DNA of 64,000 nt from Candidatus Uabimicrobium amorphum (GTDB lineage: Bacteria > Planctomycetota > Uabimicrobiia > Uabimicrobiales > Uabimicrobiaceae): positions 496,001 to 560,000 of the forward strand of contig NZ_AP019860.1 in NCBI RefSeq assembly GCF_009002475.1. Direction: 5' to 3'. Positions 35,010 through 43,799 of this stretch are shown here, in pieces (position 1 is the first letter of the stretch; every line of letters starts with the position of its first letter). The notes beneath the pieces are model-generated. The model did not search any database. It worked only from the letters and a program-made list of their open reading frames with translations, and was not told the origin of the DNA. Position numbers and translations under genes: made by a program.

Positions 35010-37295
35010 TTAGATTTTACTTCCGGGGAATTTTCGCGATATGATTACTCCCATAACAAAAATCATCAAAAGAGCAAGTATGGTAATGGGTAAAAATATG
35101 CGTAGTACCAATTTTTTGGCTTCTTCGATTGTGGAACCTAAAGGGATTATAACCTCCTGTATACCTCTTACATCGCCCACTTTCCAATTTTTCTTCGGAC
35201 TATGGTCACTGTTGTTATGGCAATAAACACAACTCTGTTTCATTATTACGGGTTTTCCGTAACGAAGTGAGGGGACGTTGTTGTATTTTTCTACACGAAA
35301 AAATGGCTTACTACTATCTTTGTGCGCTTCTTGCAATGCTGTTTTTTGAAATTCATCGCGAGGCCCTCCATTTTTACGCCACGCAAAAGGATAGTTGCTA
35401 TACAATCGCGCTTTTATTCCGTTTTTGTTGCGACTAATTTGCTCTGCTAACTCGATGCTAAAAGTCGCGGGGAAAGGAATGGCATTTTCCTTATCGTGAT
35501 AGTCGTGTGTTACTTCAACGCCTAACTCTTTCATTTTACTGACAATTTTAGATGAGTAAGCACTTCTGAACTCTGTGAGTGATGAAGTGTAAAGAGAAGC
35601 GTATTGTAATGCCATTTTTTGTTGTTTTTCTTGGATCGATAGCAAGACGGTAAACAGTCCACAAATGATAATTACGATAGCTGTGATAATACCCCAGCGA
35701 AGCCGTTTCGTCATTTTCTGGGCGCGATCGCGTCTCTTTTTGGCCTCTTGAATTTGTACACTTAGCTGTTGCGCTTCTTTTAGAGAGCTATTGAGCTCTA
35801 CAAATTGTGCTTCGGCAAGCAATATGTCTCCGTTTTTAAGTGCAATTTGTGCATATTCGATGTGAGCACGTTGTTTTCCTTCAAGTGCTTTTTGATTATC
35901 TTTCCACAAAAGAAGCGCTTGCTCGAATCCTGCCACCGATTTGGCAAGGTTGTCGTAGCAACGTATGTTGTCTTCTTCATCGTAACTACGATTTTTTAGA
36001 TTTCCAAGGCAATGTTGTAGAATGCGATTGCTATTGTCGGCGATCATTAAACTTTGACGGTGTCTCAAGTAATGTTCAATATCTTCTTGAAACTCGTGAA
36101 CATTTTGATAGCGATTCTCTGTATTCTTTTCTAATGCCTTTAAACAAATGTTTTTTAATTCACTTGGAATATGTTCACTAAATTGTGGTGTTCTTCCTTT
36201 GACGGCATGGTCAAGCACCTCAAGCGTTGTATCTCCGGTTCGTGGAGGCTGACGCTCAATTATTTCGTATAACAAACCACCGAGAAGATACACATCTGTC
36301 CATGGGCCTATTTTTTCTCCATTTCCCTTGGCTAGTTCTGGAGGCATGTAGCTAGGTGTTCCCATTGGACGTTTGACCATATTTTTACTGACAATAGGCA
36401 GTTGCTCTTCGCGATCTTCCCATATATCTACCGCAATTCCCCAATCCATTATGTATACTTCATGAAATTCGCCAATCATGATATTTTCAGGTTTAAGATC
36501 ATTGTGGACGATTCCCTTGTTGTGGGCAAAAGCAATTGCGCTACATATACGCAGAAGGATGTGTAAATGATCTTCTTCTGAATACTTTTCGGCAACAAGT
36601 TGGTGCTTGAAGGTCTCCGGATAGAGTATGTACACCCAGGACAAGCCGTCAACGAGTTGCATGGCCATGAGTACATCGCCATCTTCTCCTTGACCAAGAT
36701 CATAAACCGCGGGTATATTTGGATGGTTTAAATAAGCGGTAACTGTAGCTTCGGCAATAAACTTTTCTTGTACTGAAGGAGTCCATGAATCAGGTAAAAT
36801 TTGTTTAATCGCGACACTACGTTTCAGGCTATTTTGTCGCGCATTGTACACAACTCCCATACCACCACGGGCGAGTTCATGTTCGATTTCATACGTAGAA
36901 AATGCCGGAGGAATATCGCTCTTGTAATCAGAAACATTTTCGCTATCAATAAGAATTTCTTTTAGGTCCATCGTGTCTAAATCAGAGCTATTTCTTTGTG
37001 AAGTAGGAGTTTGTTTTACATGCTCTTTAGGAGAGGGTAATGAAGTATCATCAAGTGTTTGTAAAATTTCTTCTTGGGAATCGCGTACGCCGGGATCTTG
37101 TATGGTTCTTTGTGAATATGGGTAAGTATTTCCTTCTTTCGTGTTGCGATTGATTTTAAAAACCGGCATATTTAAACTCAATTTCTTTTCAGCAAAATAT
37201 GGATGGGTTTTTCCTCTGTAGGTATCGCGAACGCTTTTATTTGCGGATTTATCCACCGCTTCTTCCCACATTTTTTTGATATTTCTTTCGTCCAT
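35010..37295 (-). CDS. Ser/Thr protein kinase with C-terminal c-haem DUF3365 sensor domain
   Basis: A 761-residue membrane kinase. After a Ser/Gln-rich N-terminus, the kinase domain spans about 133-400: ARGGMGVVYNAR, VAIKQIL, catalytic loop VHNDLKPENIMI (HND rather than HRD), IMDWGIAVD and GTPSYMPPE. A helical linker follows, then a membrane helix (about 540-560) and an extracytoplasmic domain with Tll0287/DUF3365 features (FSIELAEQIS, YPFAWRKNGGPRDEFQ) and the haem-binding CVYCHNN. A C-terminal helix (about 730-755) follows. It probably senses redox or gas outside and phosphorylates targets inside. ATG 37295 has TCAGGAA upstream; the alternative ATG 37313 lies in front. Confidence 0.88.
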   Translation of the reverse strand: MDERNIKKMWEEAVDKSANKSVRDTYRGKTHPYFAEKKLSLNMPVFKINRNTKEGNTYPYSQRTIQDPGVRDSQEEILQTLDDTSLPSPKEHVKQTPTSQRNSSDLDTMDLKEILIDSENVSDYKSDIPPAFSTYEIEHELARGGMGVVYNARQNSLKRSVAIKQILPDSWTPSVQEKFIAEATVTAYLNHPNIPAVYDLGQGEDGDVLMAMQLVDGLSWVYILYPETFKHQLVAEKYSEEDHLHILLRICSAIAFAHNKGIVHNDLKPENIMIGEFHEVYIMDWGIAVDIWEDREEQLPIVSKNMVKRPMGTPSYMPPELAKGNGEKIGPWTDVYLLGGLLYEIIERQPPRTGDTTLEVLDHAVKGRTPQFSEHIPSELKNICLKALEKNTENRYQNVHEFQEDIEHYLRHRQSLMIADNSNRILQHCLGNLKNRSYDEEDNIRCYDNLAKSVAGFEQALLLWKDNQKALEGKQRAHIEYAQIALKNGDILLAEAQFVELNSSLKEAQQLSVQIQEAKKRRDRAQKMTKRLRWGIITAIVIIICGLFTVLLSIQEKQQKMALQYASLYTSSLTEFRSAYSSKIVSKMKELGVEVTHDYHDKENAIPFPATFSIELAEQISRNKNGIKARLYSNYPFAWRKNGGPRDEFQKTALQEAHKDSSKPFFRVEKYNNVPSLRYGKPVIMKQSCVYCHNNSDHSPKKNWKVGDVRGIQEVIIPLGSTIEEAKKLVLRIFLPITILALLMIFVMGVIISRKFPGSKI

Positions 37296-37465
37296 AGCAA
37301 TTTCCTGATACATGGTTTTGGGGTGCTAAAAATTTTAAGGCAAATATGCCTCTATTATACACCACTGTTGGCTATTTGGAAACACTCTAGAATATTTTTC
37401 GATAAATTGTTATTATAGCAAAAACAGTTTGAAATTCTGCTAAATATAAAACAGAAAGGCAATAA

Positions 37466-37804
37466 ATGGCGGAAAAACAATACAAGACCTTTGGCGAATT
37501 TTGGCCTTTTTACTTGCTAGAACATTCGGATCCAACAAATAGATTTTTGCATTTCTTTGGCTCTTTAATCGCTTTAGTTTTTATCGGTGCTGCGATTTAT
37601 TATCGCAACGCATACTTTGTTCTTGGAGCGTTGGTTTCAGGATATGCTTTTGCGTGGATTGGACATTTTTTTGTTGAGCATAACAGACCTGCTACATTTA
37701 CATATCCGTTTAAATCTTTCTTGGCGGATTGGGTAATGTTTGTATGTATACTAACGGGTCAAATTGGCAAACAAATTGAAAAAGCGAAGAAGACACTACA
37801 GTAA
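37466..37804 (+). CDS. Mpo1-like (DUF962) membrane protein
   Basis: A 112-residue protein with two or three hydrophobic helices and the DUF962 pattern: FWPFYLLEHSDPTNRFLHFFG, then FAWIGHFFVEHNRPATFTYP. The conserved His residues match those of yeast Mpo1, an Fe-dependent dioxygenase that shortens 2-hydroxy fatty acids. Bacterial members are usually annotated only as DUF962. It is a small single gene, divergent from the haem-sensor kinase gene. Confidence 0.88.
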   Translation: MAEKQYKTFGEFWPFYLLEHSDPTNRFLHFFGSLIALVFIGAAIYYRNAYFVLGALVSGYAFAWIGHFFVEHNRPATFTYPFKSFLADWVMFVCILTGQIGKQIEKAKKTLQ

Positions 37805-37808
37805 AACA

Positions 37809-37840
37809 AAGCTTGCAGTTAACGAAAAAACTGCAAGCTT
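37809..37840 (-). terminator. Intrinsic terminator for the following minus-strand gene
   Basis: A 12-bp stem AAGCTTGCAGTT/AACTGCAAGCTT with an 8-nt loop. On the minus strand it is followed by TTTGTTTT, so it mainly serves the gene ending at 37849. Confidence 0.75.
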
Positions 37841-37848
37841 CACGATAT

Positions 37849-38793
37849 TTAGTTGTCGAATTCGCGGTATTGGAATTCTACAGCTTGCCATTTATAGGCT
37901 TTTCCACTTGCGACGAAGTATTCGCTTCCAATAAGTGGATCATAGTATACGTTGAAATTTTTCAACATATATTTGTAATACAAATCAACGTAACCGTATT
38001 TTCCAGGACTTACATCTCTCCAATACTGTAGAGAGCGTGAAAAAGACGCGGTAACTTCAAAGCCAACCTTTGCAGAAATAACTTTTGCATCTACACCAGC
38101 TTCTGTACGGAATGTATTGGAAACTGTGCGGGTTTCGTTTACGCGAACTTGTCCACCAGGACCACTATGACTTATAATGGTTCCTTGGCTGATACGATGG
38201 TAAGGAACGGTACCTGTTACTTGTACTCTCCATGAACCAAGAACGCGTCCTTGAGGATTTTTGTCTTCTATGATAATTACGTCTTTTACTTCATCTTGAC
38301 CTGGTTTGAAAACTTGAAAGCCGTTCTCTGCAAGCCAACTCTTGGTAAAAGTATTGTAAGATACACGATGGTGTGCGGCCCAGTTACTGTGTAGAACCTT
38401 CACTTCTTCACCATTCACCGCAACAGCAATCATGGTATGAGGCTCTGGAGCGCTCTTTTGTAGGATATAACCTGGTTGAACTTCTTCAATTGCATGTGTT
38501 GCATAATCATAACCATACGGTAATGCGTAGCCACACTCTGCATAAGCAATGATGTTGACAAAGTTCTTGGCATCAGCAACATGCTGTTTAGTTCCAAGAG
38601 GAAAATACTGACTTCCGTTGTAGGATTTTAGTAGGTTTCCTTCGGACAAAATTTGTGTTTCGTCACTTCTTCCGTCAATACTCCATGTGCCGCTAAATTC
38701 TAAGCTTTTCGCAGCAGTAGCAATTGTTGCGTTTTCACACCACACACTGCTACAAATAATCAACGCCATTACAAGTGCAACAAAATTTTTCAT
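37849..38793 (-). CDS. Exported beta-rich protein, possibly aerolysin/ETX-like
   Basis: A 314-residue protein with a signal peptide (MKNFVALVMALIICSSVWC). The C-terminal half has a long stretch of alternating polar and Ser/Thr residues (QVRVNETRTVSNTFRTEAG, VDAKVISAKVGFEVTASFS) followed by VSPGKYGYVDLYYKYML. This layout recalls the amphipathic insertion and sheet segments of aerolysin/ETX-MTX2 beta-pore formers, but no family is firmly recognised. ATG 38793 has GGGAGG upstream; an ATG at 38805 overlaps that ribosome site and is rejected. It is a lone gene with its own terminator. Confidence 0.6.
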   Translation of the reverse strand: MKNFVALVMALIICSSVWCENATIATAAKSLEFSGTWSIDGRSDETQILSEGNLLKSYNGSQYFPLGTKQHVADAKNFVNIIAYAECGYALPYGYDYATHAIEEVQPGYILQKSAPEPHTMIAVAVNGEEVKVLHSNWAAHHRVSYNTFTKSWLAENGFQVFKPGQDEVKDVIIIEDKNPQGRVLGSWRVQVTGTVPYHRISQGTIISHSGPGGQVRVNETRTVSNTFRTEAGVDAKVISAKVGFEVTASFSRSLQYWRDVSPGKYGYVDLYYKYMLKNFNVYYDPLIGSEYFVASGKAYKWQAVEFQYREFDN

Positions 38794-38985
38794 AAAACCT
38801 CCCAAATGATTTTTATTTATAGATCTTATTGCAAATATTACATAATATAATTGTACCTAAATATCGCAAATGTGTAAAATACATTCCCTCGGGAAAATTT
38901 TACACTTAGTGGCAAACGACGACATCTACTGGTAGTCACAGAGAACAATAATTTGAAAATTCTACTGTATTTTGGAAAGGTAAAC

Positions 38986-40053
38986 ATGCGTATTGTATTT
39001 ATAATTCTTTTCATCCCTGTTGTTTTTGGGCAAAACCAGGAAGAGTTTTTTGCGCTACAGAAAGCTTTTTCAAAAGCAGCAAAAAAAATAGCACCTTATC
39101 TCGTTCGCATAGAGGTAAAAAGAACCAAAGATATTCCGTTACCGCCACCAAGTTTTTTCTTACAAGACTTTGAAAGTTTACCCAGTATTCACCGTCGCCA
39201 CTGGAAAAAATTTTTACAAGAAACCATTGAAGTATCCAAACGCCCCAAGGGAAAAGTTTCGGGAATTATGATTTCTGCACGTGGAGAAATTGTGACGTCA
39301 TACTACAATATTGCGGGAAAGACAAAAAGCATTCGCGTTTTTGTCGACGGCGCAGAATACCCTGCAAAGTTAATAGCTTACAGCAAGTTAGATGATATTG
39401 CTTTGTTGCGAATCAACAAGAGACTACCGCAAATCATTATGCGAAAACACGATCCACAACTAGGCGACTGGGCAGTTGTCATTGCCAAAAGTAAGTCATC
39501 AAAGTACCATACAATCAACAGTGGTATTGTAAGTGGCACTAAACGCTATCGCGGTTATTCTTCTCAGCTAGATGCCAAGGTAGATCATGCGAATTCCGGA
39601 GGAGCTGTTGTTGATATTTATGGAAATTTTGTGGGGGTGGTGAATAGGGTGAGTCACTACGCGAAAAGCGGCCAATCTTCGGGAGTAGGTTTTTTTACTA
39701 CGACAAAAAGGTTACTGCACATTCTTCCTACACTACGTCAAAGAAAAAATATTCCCATACCCACACGCCCATTCTTGGGGATTCGTGTAAGTCGTATGCA
39801 AATAAGTAAAAAGAGTGGGACTTTTTCTGTTGTGGTGGACAGTGTATTCCCTGATACGCCTGCATACAAAGCGGGATTACGCAGTGGAGATATCATTGTT
39901 GCTGTGGACAATAAAAGAATGCGCAAGCGTAGCGATTTCTCTTCTTGGGTAGAGGAGGCAGGTGTCAAAAGACCGGTGATGTTTAGAGTAATTCGCGGTA
40001 ACACGGTAAGAAACTTCCAAGTGGAAATGAAAAAGAGACCTCTGTTTTTTTAA
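38986..40053 (+). CDS. Trypsin-like S1C/PDZ protein lacking the catalytic His (pseudoprotease)
   Basis: A 355-residue exported HtrA-like protein: signal peptide (MRIVFIILFIPVVFGQ), protease-like domain (about 30-245) and PDZ domain (about 255-352). The canonical TNNHVVAG is replaced by TSYYNIAG (residues 104-111), so the His position is Tyr107. Asp137 (LDDIALLRI) and Ser204 (HANSGGAVV) remain, but GNSGGP is altered. Proteolysis is therefore unlikely, and a chaperone or regulatory role is inferred. A Pro-rich insertion (PLPPPSFF) lies near the N-terminus. It is 11 bp upstream of an intact HtrA gene, so they are likely partners. ATG 38986 follows GGAAAGG. Confidence 0.87.
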   Translation: MRIVFIILFIPVVFGQNQEEFFALQKAFSKAAKKIAPYLVRIEVKRTKDIPLPPPSFFLQDFESLPSIHRRHWKKFLQETIEVSKRPKGKVSGIMISARGEIVTSYYNIAGKTKSIRVFVDGAEYPAKLIAYSKLDDIALLRINKRLPQIIMRKHDPQLGDWAVVIAKSKSSKYHTINSGIVSGTKRYRGYSSQLDAKVDHANSGGAVVDIYGNFVGVVNRVSHYAKSGQSSGVGFFTTTKRLLHILPTLRQRKNIPIPTRPFLGIRVSRMQISKKSGTFSVVVDSVFPDTPAYKAGLRSGDIIVAVDNKRMRKRSDFSSWVEEAGVKRPVMFRVIRGNTVRNFQVEMKKRPLFF

Positions 40054-40064
40054 AGGAATTGTCG

Positions 40065-40994
40065 ATGGTTCGTTATTATTTCATGGTATGTTTATGCATA
40101 GCTTTTCTTTTTAGCGATGATTCTGTGGCGGTCGCGGTCAAAATACAGAAACAAGTAAAGCAGACGATCGCACGTAGCATAGATGCTTACGTTAGTATAG
40201 GTGGTGGTGCTGGGGCGATCATTTCTAAGGATGGTTATATCATTACCAACAATCATGTGGTAGAAGATCACCAAGAAACGTGGTTTGTCAAGACCGGAAA
40301 AGGAAAAACATACCGAGCGAAAGTTGTTGGTCGCGATAAAAAAGGTGACCTGTGCCTGCTCAAAATTGTTCCTGAGCAAAATAACCTACCGTTTTTGAAA
40401 CTTGGAAATTCTAATTTGCTTTACCATGGACAAAGAGTTCTGGCAATGGGGAATCCATTTTTATATTCCACGGATGGTTCTCCCTCGGTATCTCTGGGTA
40501 TTGTGAGTGCATTGCACTGTTTTCAAGACAACTACGGGGATGCAATTCAGACAGATACGTCTCTTAATCCAGGAAATTCGGGTGGTCCACTAATTAATTT
40601 TCAAGGAGAAATTGTCGGAATTTGTGGCAGAATTGCATCGCGTTTTAATAATCGCCGTAGTTCAGGAGTGGGTTTTGCAATTACTTCTAATCAAGTAAAG
40701 AACTTTTTACCTCTTCTGAAAAGAGGAGCAAAAATACATCATGGCTATATAGGTATTGATGTCCGAGAATACTTTAATCAGGGAGTATTGGTAAAATCAT
40801 CCCCAATCAAAGTTTTTAAACCCGGTGACATAGTATTAAAAATCGCAGGTCTTCCAATATACAGTCTTGATTTGTTTTACGGAAAGTTGTGGACATATCC
40901 GGCAAATACTGTGGTACCTGTGACAGTAAAACGACAAGATCAAATACTAACGCTTCGGGTTACCCTACAAAAGTTCGTTCAAGAAGAAAAGTAA
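40065..40994 (+). CDS. HtrA/DegP-like serine protease with PDZ domain
   Basis: A 309-residue exported protease with the intact triad: His64 (TNNHVV), Asp95 (KKGDLCLLKI) and Ser172 (NPGNSGGPLINF). One C-terminal PDZ domain follows (GYIGIDVREY to the end). It degrades or refolds damaged periplasmic proteins. The N-terminal signal peptide is MVRYYFMVCLCIAFLFS. It is shorter than DegP and resembles DegS in domain number. ATG 40065 has AAAGGA eight bases upstream. It is probably co-translated with the inactive paralogue before it, which may regulate it. Confidence 0.9.
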   Translation: MVRYYFMVCLCIAFLFSDDSVAVAVKIQKQVKQTIARSIDAYVSIGGGAGAIISKDGYIITNNHVVEDHQETWFVKTGKGKTYRAKVVGRDKKGDLCLLKIVPEQNNLPFLKLGNSNLLYHGQRVLAMGNPFLYSTDGSPSVSLGIVSALHCFQDNYGDAIQTDTSLNPGNSGGPLINFQGEIVGICGRIASRFNNRRSSGVGFAITSNQVKNFLPLLKRGAKIHHGYIGIDVREYFNQGVLVKSSPIKVFKPGDIVLKIAGLPIYSLDLFYGKLWTYPANTVVPVTVKRQDQILTLRVTLQKFVQEEK

Positions 40995-40996
40995 GT

Positions 40997-41719
40997 CTAT
41001 GAAGAAGATATAATCTCGGGTAGATACAATATACGGAAACAACCTTCGCAGTAAACTAGCTTTTTGCACAGTAGATCTGTCATATCTTTTGCTAAAATTT
41101 CCATATGGCAAGATGTACAATATTCATCTTGAACAGGAACCAAGGCGTCACCACGCAAATTTTGAAAGATGCGTTCGTATTCCGACAAAGTACCAGGCTC
41201 TAAATCTGCAATCTCTTCGCGTTTTGTTTCGCGTTTTTTTGTGACTTCATCTAATTCCGCGGAGAGTTCACGCAGTTCACCTTCCACTTGCGCACGAAAT
41301 TTTTCGTATTCATCTGAAATCACATCGTATTTCTTCTCAATATCTTTTAGCTTGTTTTTTTCTTCTTCAATTTTATCAATGAGTTCTAGCGTTTTTTCTT
41401 CTGTTTGGGCACGTAGTGCTCCCTGATCATCAATTTCTTTGAGCAAAGTTTTGTACTCGACATTCGTCTTTGCAACGGCTAAATGTCCCTTTTTTTTATT
41501 GATCAAGTCGTCGATACTCTTAATTTCTAACTCATTATTTTTTTCTTCTACTCGGAGTTGATCAATCATTTTTTTTTGGGCTGCTATTTGTTCTTGAATT
41601 TCTATGGCTTCTTGGTAAGTTTTTGATAATTTTCGCGGAAGACGCTCCTGTTCATTTTCGATACGAACAATTTCCTTATCAATCTCTTGCAAAGCTAGAA
41701 GTAGAGACATGTTTTCCAT
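40997..41719 (-). CDS. Coiled-coil protein with C4 zinc ribbon (DUF164/CT398 type)
   Basis: A 240-residue soluble protein. Residues 5-175 are almost continuous coiled coil (EKTLELIDKIEEEKNKLKD and similar). The end carries a zinc ribbon (CTSCHMEILAKDM then CEGC). The zf-RING_7/DUF164 family includes chlamydial CT398, which binds sigma-54 and secretion components, and helicobacter relatives tied to flagella. Its role here is not known. It converges with the HtrA gene, the stops almost touching. Confidence 0.85.
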   Translation of the reverse strand: MENMSLLLALQEIDKEIVRIENEQERLPRKLSKTYQEAIEIQEQIAAQKKMIDQLRVEEKNNELEIKSIDDLINKKKGHLAVAKTNVEYKTLLKEIDDQGALRAQTEEKTLELIDKIEEEKNKLKDIEKKYDVISDEYEKFRAQVEGELRELSAELDEVTKKRETKREEIADLEPGTLSEYERIFQNLRGDALVPVQDEYCTSCHMEILAKDMTDLLCKKLVYCEGCFRILYLPEIISSS

Positions 41720-41961
41720 AAATTACCTTTCTTGGAAGTGGCAGATGCAAAAGTAGTTTAATATCCCTTGTAAAGACCTGTTGGAATGACAATACACTCT
41801 AGATTTCTAAAATTTTATTAGTTTGTCAAGAGAGATGCAACGAAAAAGATGCAATATTTTTTATCATTTGTTTACAAACACGTTGCAATTTTAACCATTT
41901 CATTATAAATTAATATATGTCAAATTGCATACATAAAATTTCGAAAGAAGGAGGTCAGGCC

Positions 41962-43605
41962 TTGCAATTTACTAGACGCGAATTTATAAAAACAGCAGGA
42001 TTAGCTGTTTTACTAGGGCCTTTATTTGGTAAAGAGCTTCTTGCACTTGAAAATCAAGGTGAAGAAATACTCGGTGCTGCTTTTCGCAAAGTATGGCGTC
42101 AGACAACACTAAATAAAACATTGAAATTTAACTCGCGAAGTAAACATTTGGAATTTTCATCTGGCGAAGATATGACCATTCGCAATGATTTTTTTCAAGG
42201 GAAACTAACTTTAGCAAAACAACCACAGAGTTTATTGTTTTTTGGTCACATTACCGATGTTCACATCATAGATGAGGAATCCCCATCACGCTACGCAGTT
42301 CTCGACAGTATTTTGACAGCCCTTGATATTAGTAGCAGCGGTTTTCATCCTCAGGAAGCACTGTTATTCTCTAGTACGGATTCCATGATCCGCACCCTGA
42401 ACAGAATATCATTACAAGCAAATTTTGATTTTCTGCTCAATACAGGAGACTCTATCGACAACGCGCACAAAATTGAATTAGATTGGTTTTCTACAGCAAT
42501 GAACGGCGGAATGATAGATCCTGATAGTGGAAACAATGAAGACCCTGTCAAAGGACCAGGAAATGATGGCAATGATCCACTCAAAGCCCAAGGATTACTG
42601 AGCAACATACCTTTCTATGCTGCCGTTGGGAATCACGATGTTCTCTACCAGGGAAATATACCTCCCTACCTTCGTGAGGTATTTAACGGTATTGTAGAGC
42701 CGATTCTCGGTAAAGAGTTTGCGATACAAGATCCTGTGGGAGATTACACAAATGGTGTGATTGTTCCACAAGCGACTCCTCATAACCCTGATGAATTAAA
42801 ACCTGGGAAGATAGCTGCTGACGCAAGACGCGCTAGTTTGAGTAGTGAAGAATTTATTTCTTCCTATATCGAAAACAGCGGTGAACGTCCAGTTTTTGGT
42901 TTTCCTAAGAATCTCGCAGGGGAAAGTCTCGCGTACTATAGCACCAAACCGCGCGCAACAAGTCCTATTCGCATGATCGTTCTCGATACTACTTCTCGAG
43001 TAGGTACGGCTTTTGGTATAATAGATTACGACCAATTTGAAAACTTTCTCATTCCACAGCTTGAGGAAGCAAAACGCGCAGGTGAATTGGTTATTGTTGT
43101 TTCGCATCACCCTTCAAATAGCATAATGACACTTTCACGTGCGAAAAAAGCCATGGTGAATATCTGTCAAAGAGATGAGAAAATGCATCGCGCAATGAAG
43201 CAACTGGCAAGTCGCATGGAAGATAGAAGTAATACCATCGATGGAAATACTTTTACCAATACATTGGCTTCTTACCCAAATGTTTTCCTACACATCGTAG
43301 GTCATCAGCACACCAATAAAATTACTCCTATTGGTGGAGAAAAAGGATATTGGGAAGTTCAAACAAGTTCTCTTATTGGTTTTCCACAACAAGCGCGTTT
43401 ATTTGAAGTTGTTTATGAAGGTAACGGTATTGGTGCAGTGCACACGAGTGTCGTGGATCATGAATCTTCCAAAGACCCACTTGCGGCACAGTGCAGAGAA
43501 CTTGCATACGAAGATCATCATTTACGCACAGATCAAAGTAATCGCAATAGCATCTTGCGTTTCCAAGTTCCACCAGAAATTGCCAAAAAATTAGAAAAAC
43601 AATAA
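41962..43605 (+). CDS. Tat-exported metallophosphoesterase
   Basis: A 547-residue calcineurin-like phosphoesterase. Metal-binding motifs in order: GHITDVHIID, LNTGDSIDN, AVGNHDV, VVSHHPSN and VGHQHTN. The N-terminus QFTRREFIKTAGLAVLLG is a twin-arginine signal, so it is exported folded. I chose TTG at 41962: AAGGAGG sits seven bases upstream and the Tat motif then lies at the very N-terminus. ATG 41917 would add 15 residues without a ribosome site. Similar long proteins are annotated as metallophosphoesterases of the PPA1498/RPA4764 type; the substrate is unknown. Confidence 0.85.
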   Translation: MQFTRREFIKTAGLAVLLGPLFGKELLALENQGEEILGAAFRKVWRQTTLNKTLKFNSRSKHLEFSSGEDMTIRNDFFQGKLTLAKQPQSLLFFGHITDVHIIDEESPSRYAVLDSILTALDISSSGFHPQEALLFSSTDSMIRTLNRISLQANFDFLLNTGDSIDNAHKIELDWFSTAMNGGMIDPDSGNNEDPVKGPGNDGNDPLKAQGLLSNIPFYAAVGNHDVLYQGNIPPYLREVFNGIVEPILGKEFAIQDPVGDYTNGVIVPQATPHNPDELKPGKIAADARRASLSSEEFISSYIENSGERPVFGFPKNLAGESLAYYSTKPRATSPIRMIVLDTTSRVGTAFGIIDYDQFENFLIPQLEEAKRAGELVIVVSHHPSNSIMTLSRAKKAMVNICQRDEKMHRAMKQLASRMEDRSNTIDGNTFTNTLASYPNVFLHIVGHQHTNKITPIGGEKGYWEVQTSSLIGFPQQARLFEVVYEGNGIGAVHTSVVDHESSKDPLAAQCRELAYEDHHLRTDQSNRNSILRFQVPPEIAKKLEKQ

Positions 43606-43711
43606 AGGCCGTAAAAAAACCGTAGTAATTTACTTGATTTTAGATTTTTTACGCCTTACAATAGAATAGCCTATTTATAAGGGATGAGTGTATCCTTAAA
43701 TCCTATTTCAC

Positions 43712-43773
43712 AACTGGCTACTAGTTTTAATAGCACTTTTTTACAAAAGTGTTTTAATGCTGGTAGTCAGTTT
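43712..43773 (+). promoter_or_regulatory. Long hairpin in the leader of the SMC operon
   Basis: Two arms of about 28 bases (43712-43740 and 43745-43773) pair almost fully as RNA, using several G-U pairs and two small bulges, around a 4-nt loop. It ends 26 bases before the first gene's ATG. There is no T-run, so it is probably not a terminator; it may be a protein-binding or translation-controlling element. A weaker inverted repeat at 43605-43657 closes the previous gene. Confidence 0.5.
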
Positions 43774-43799
43774 ACATTTTAGGTGAAAATTTTTACGCT

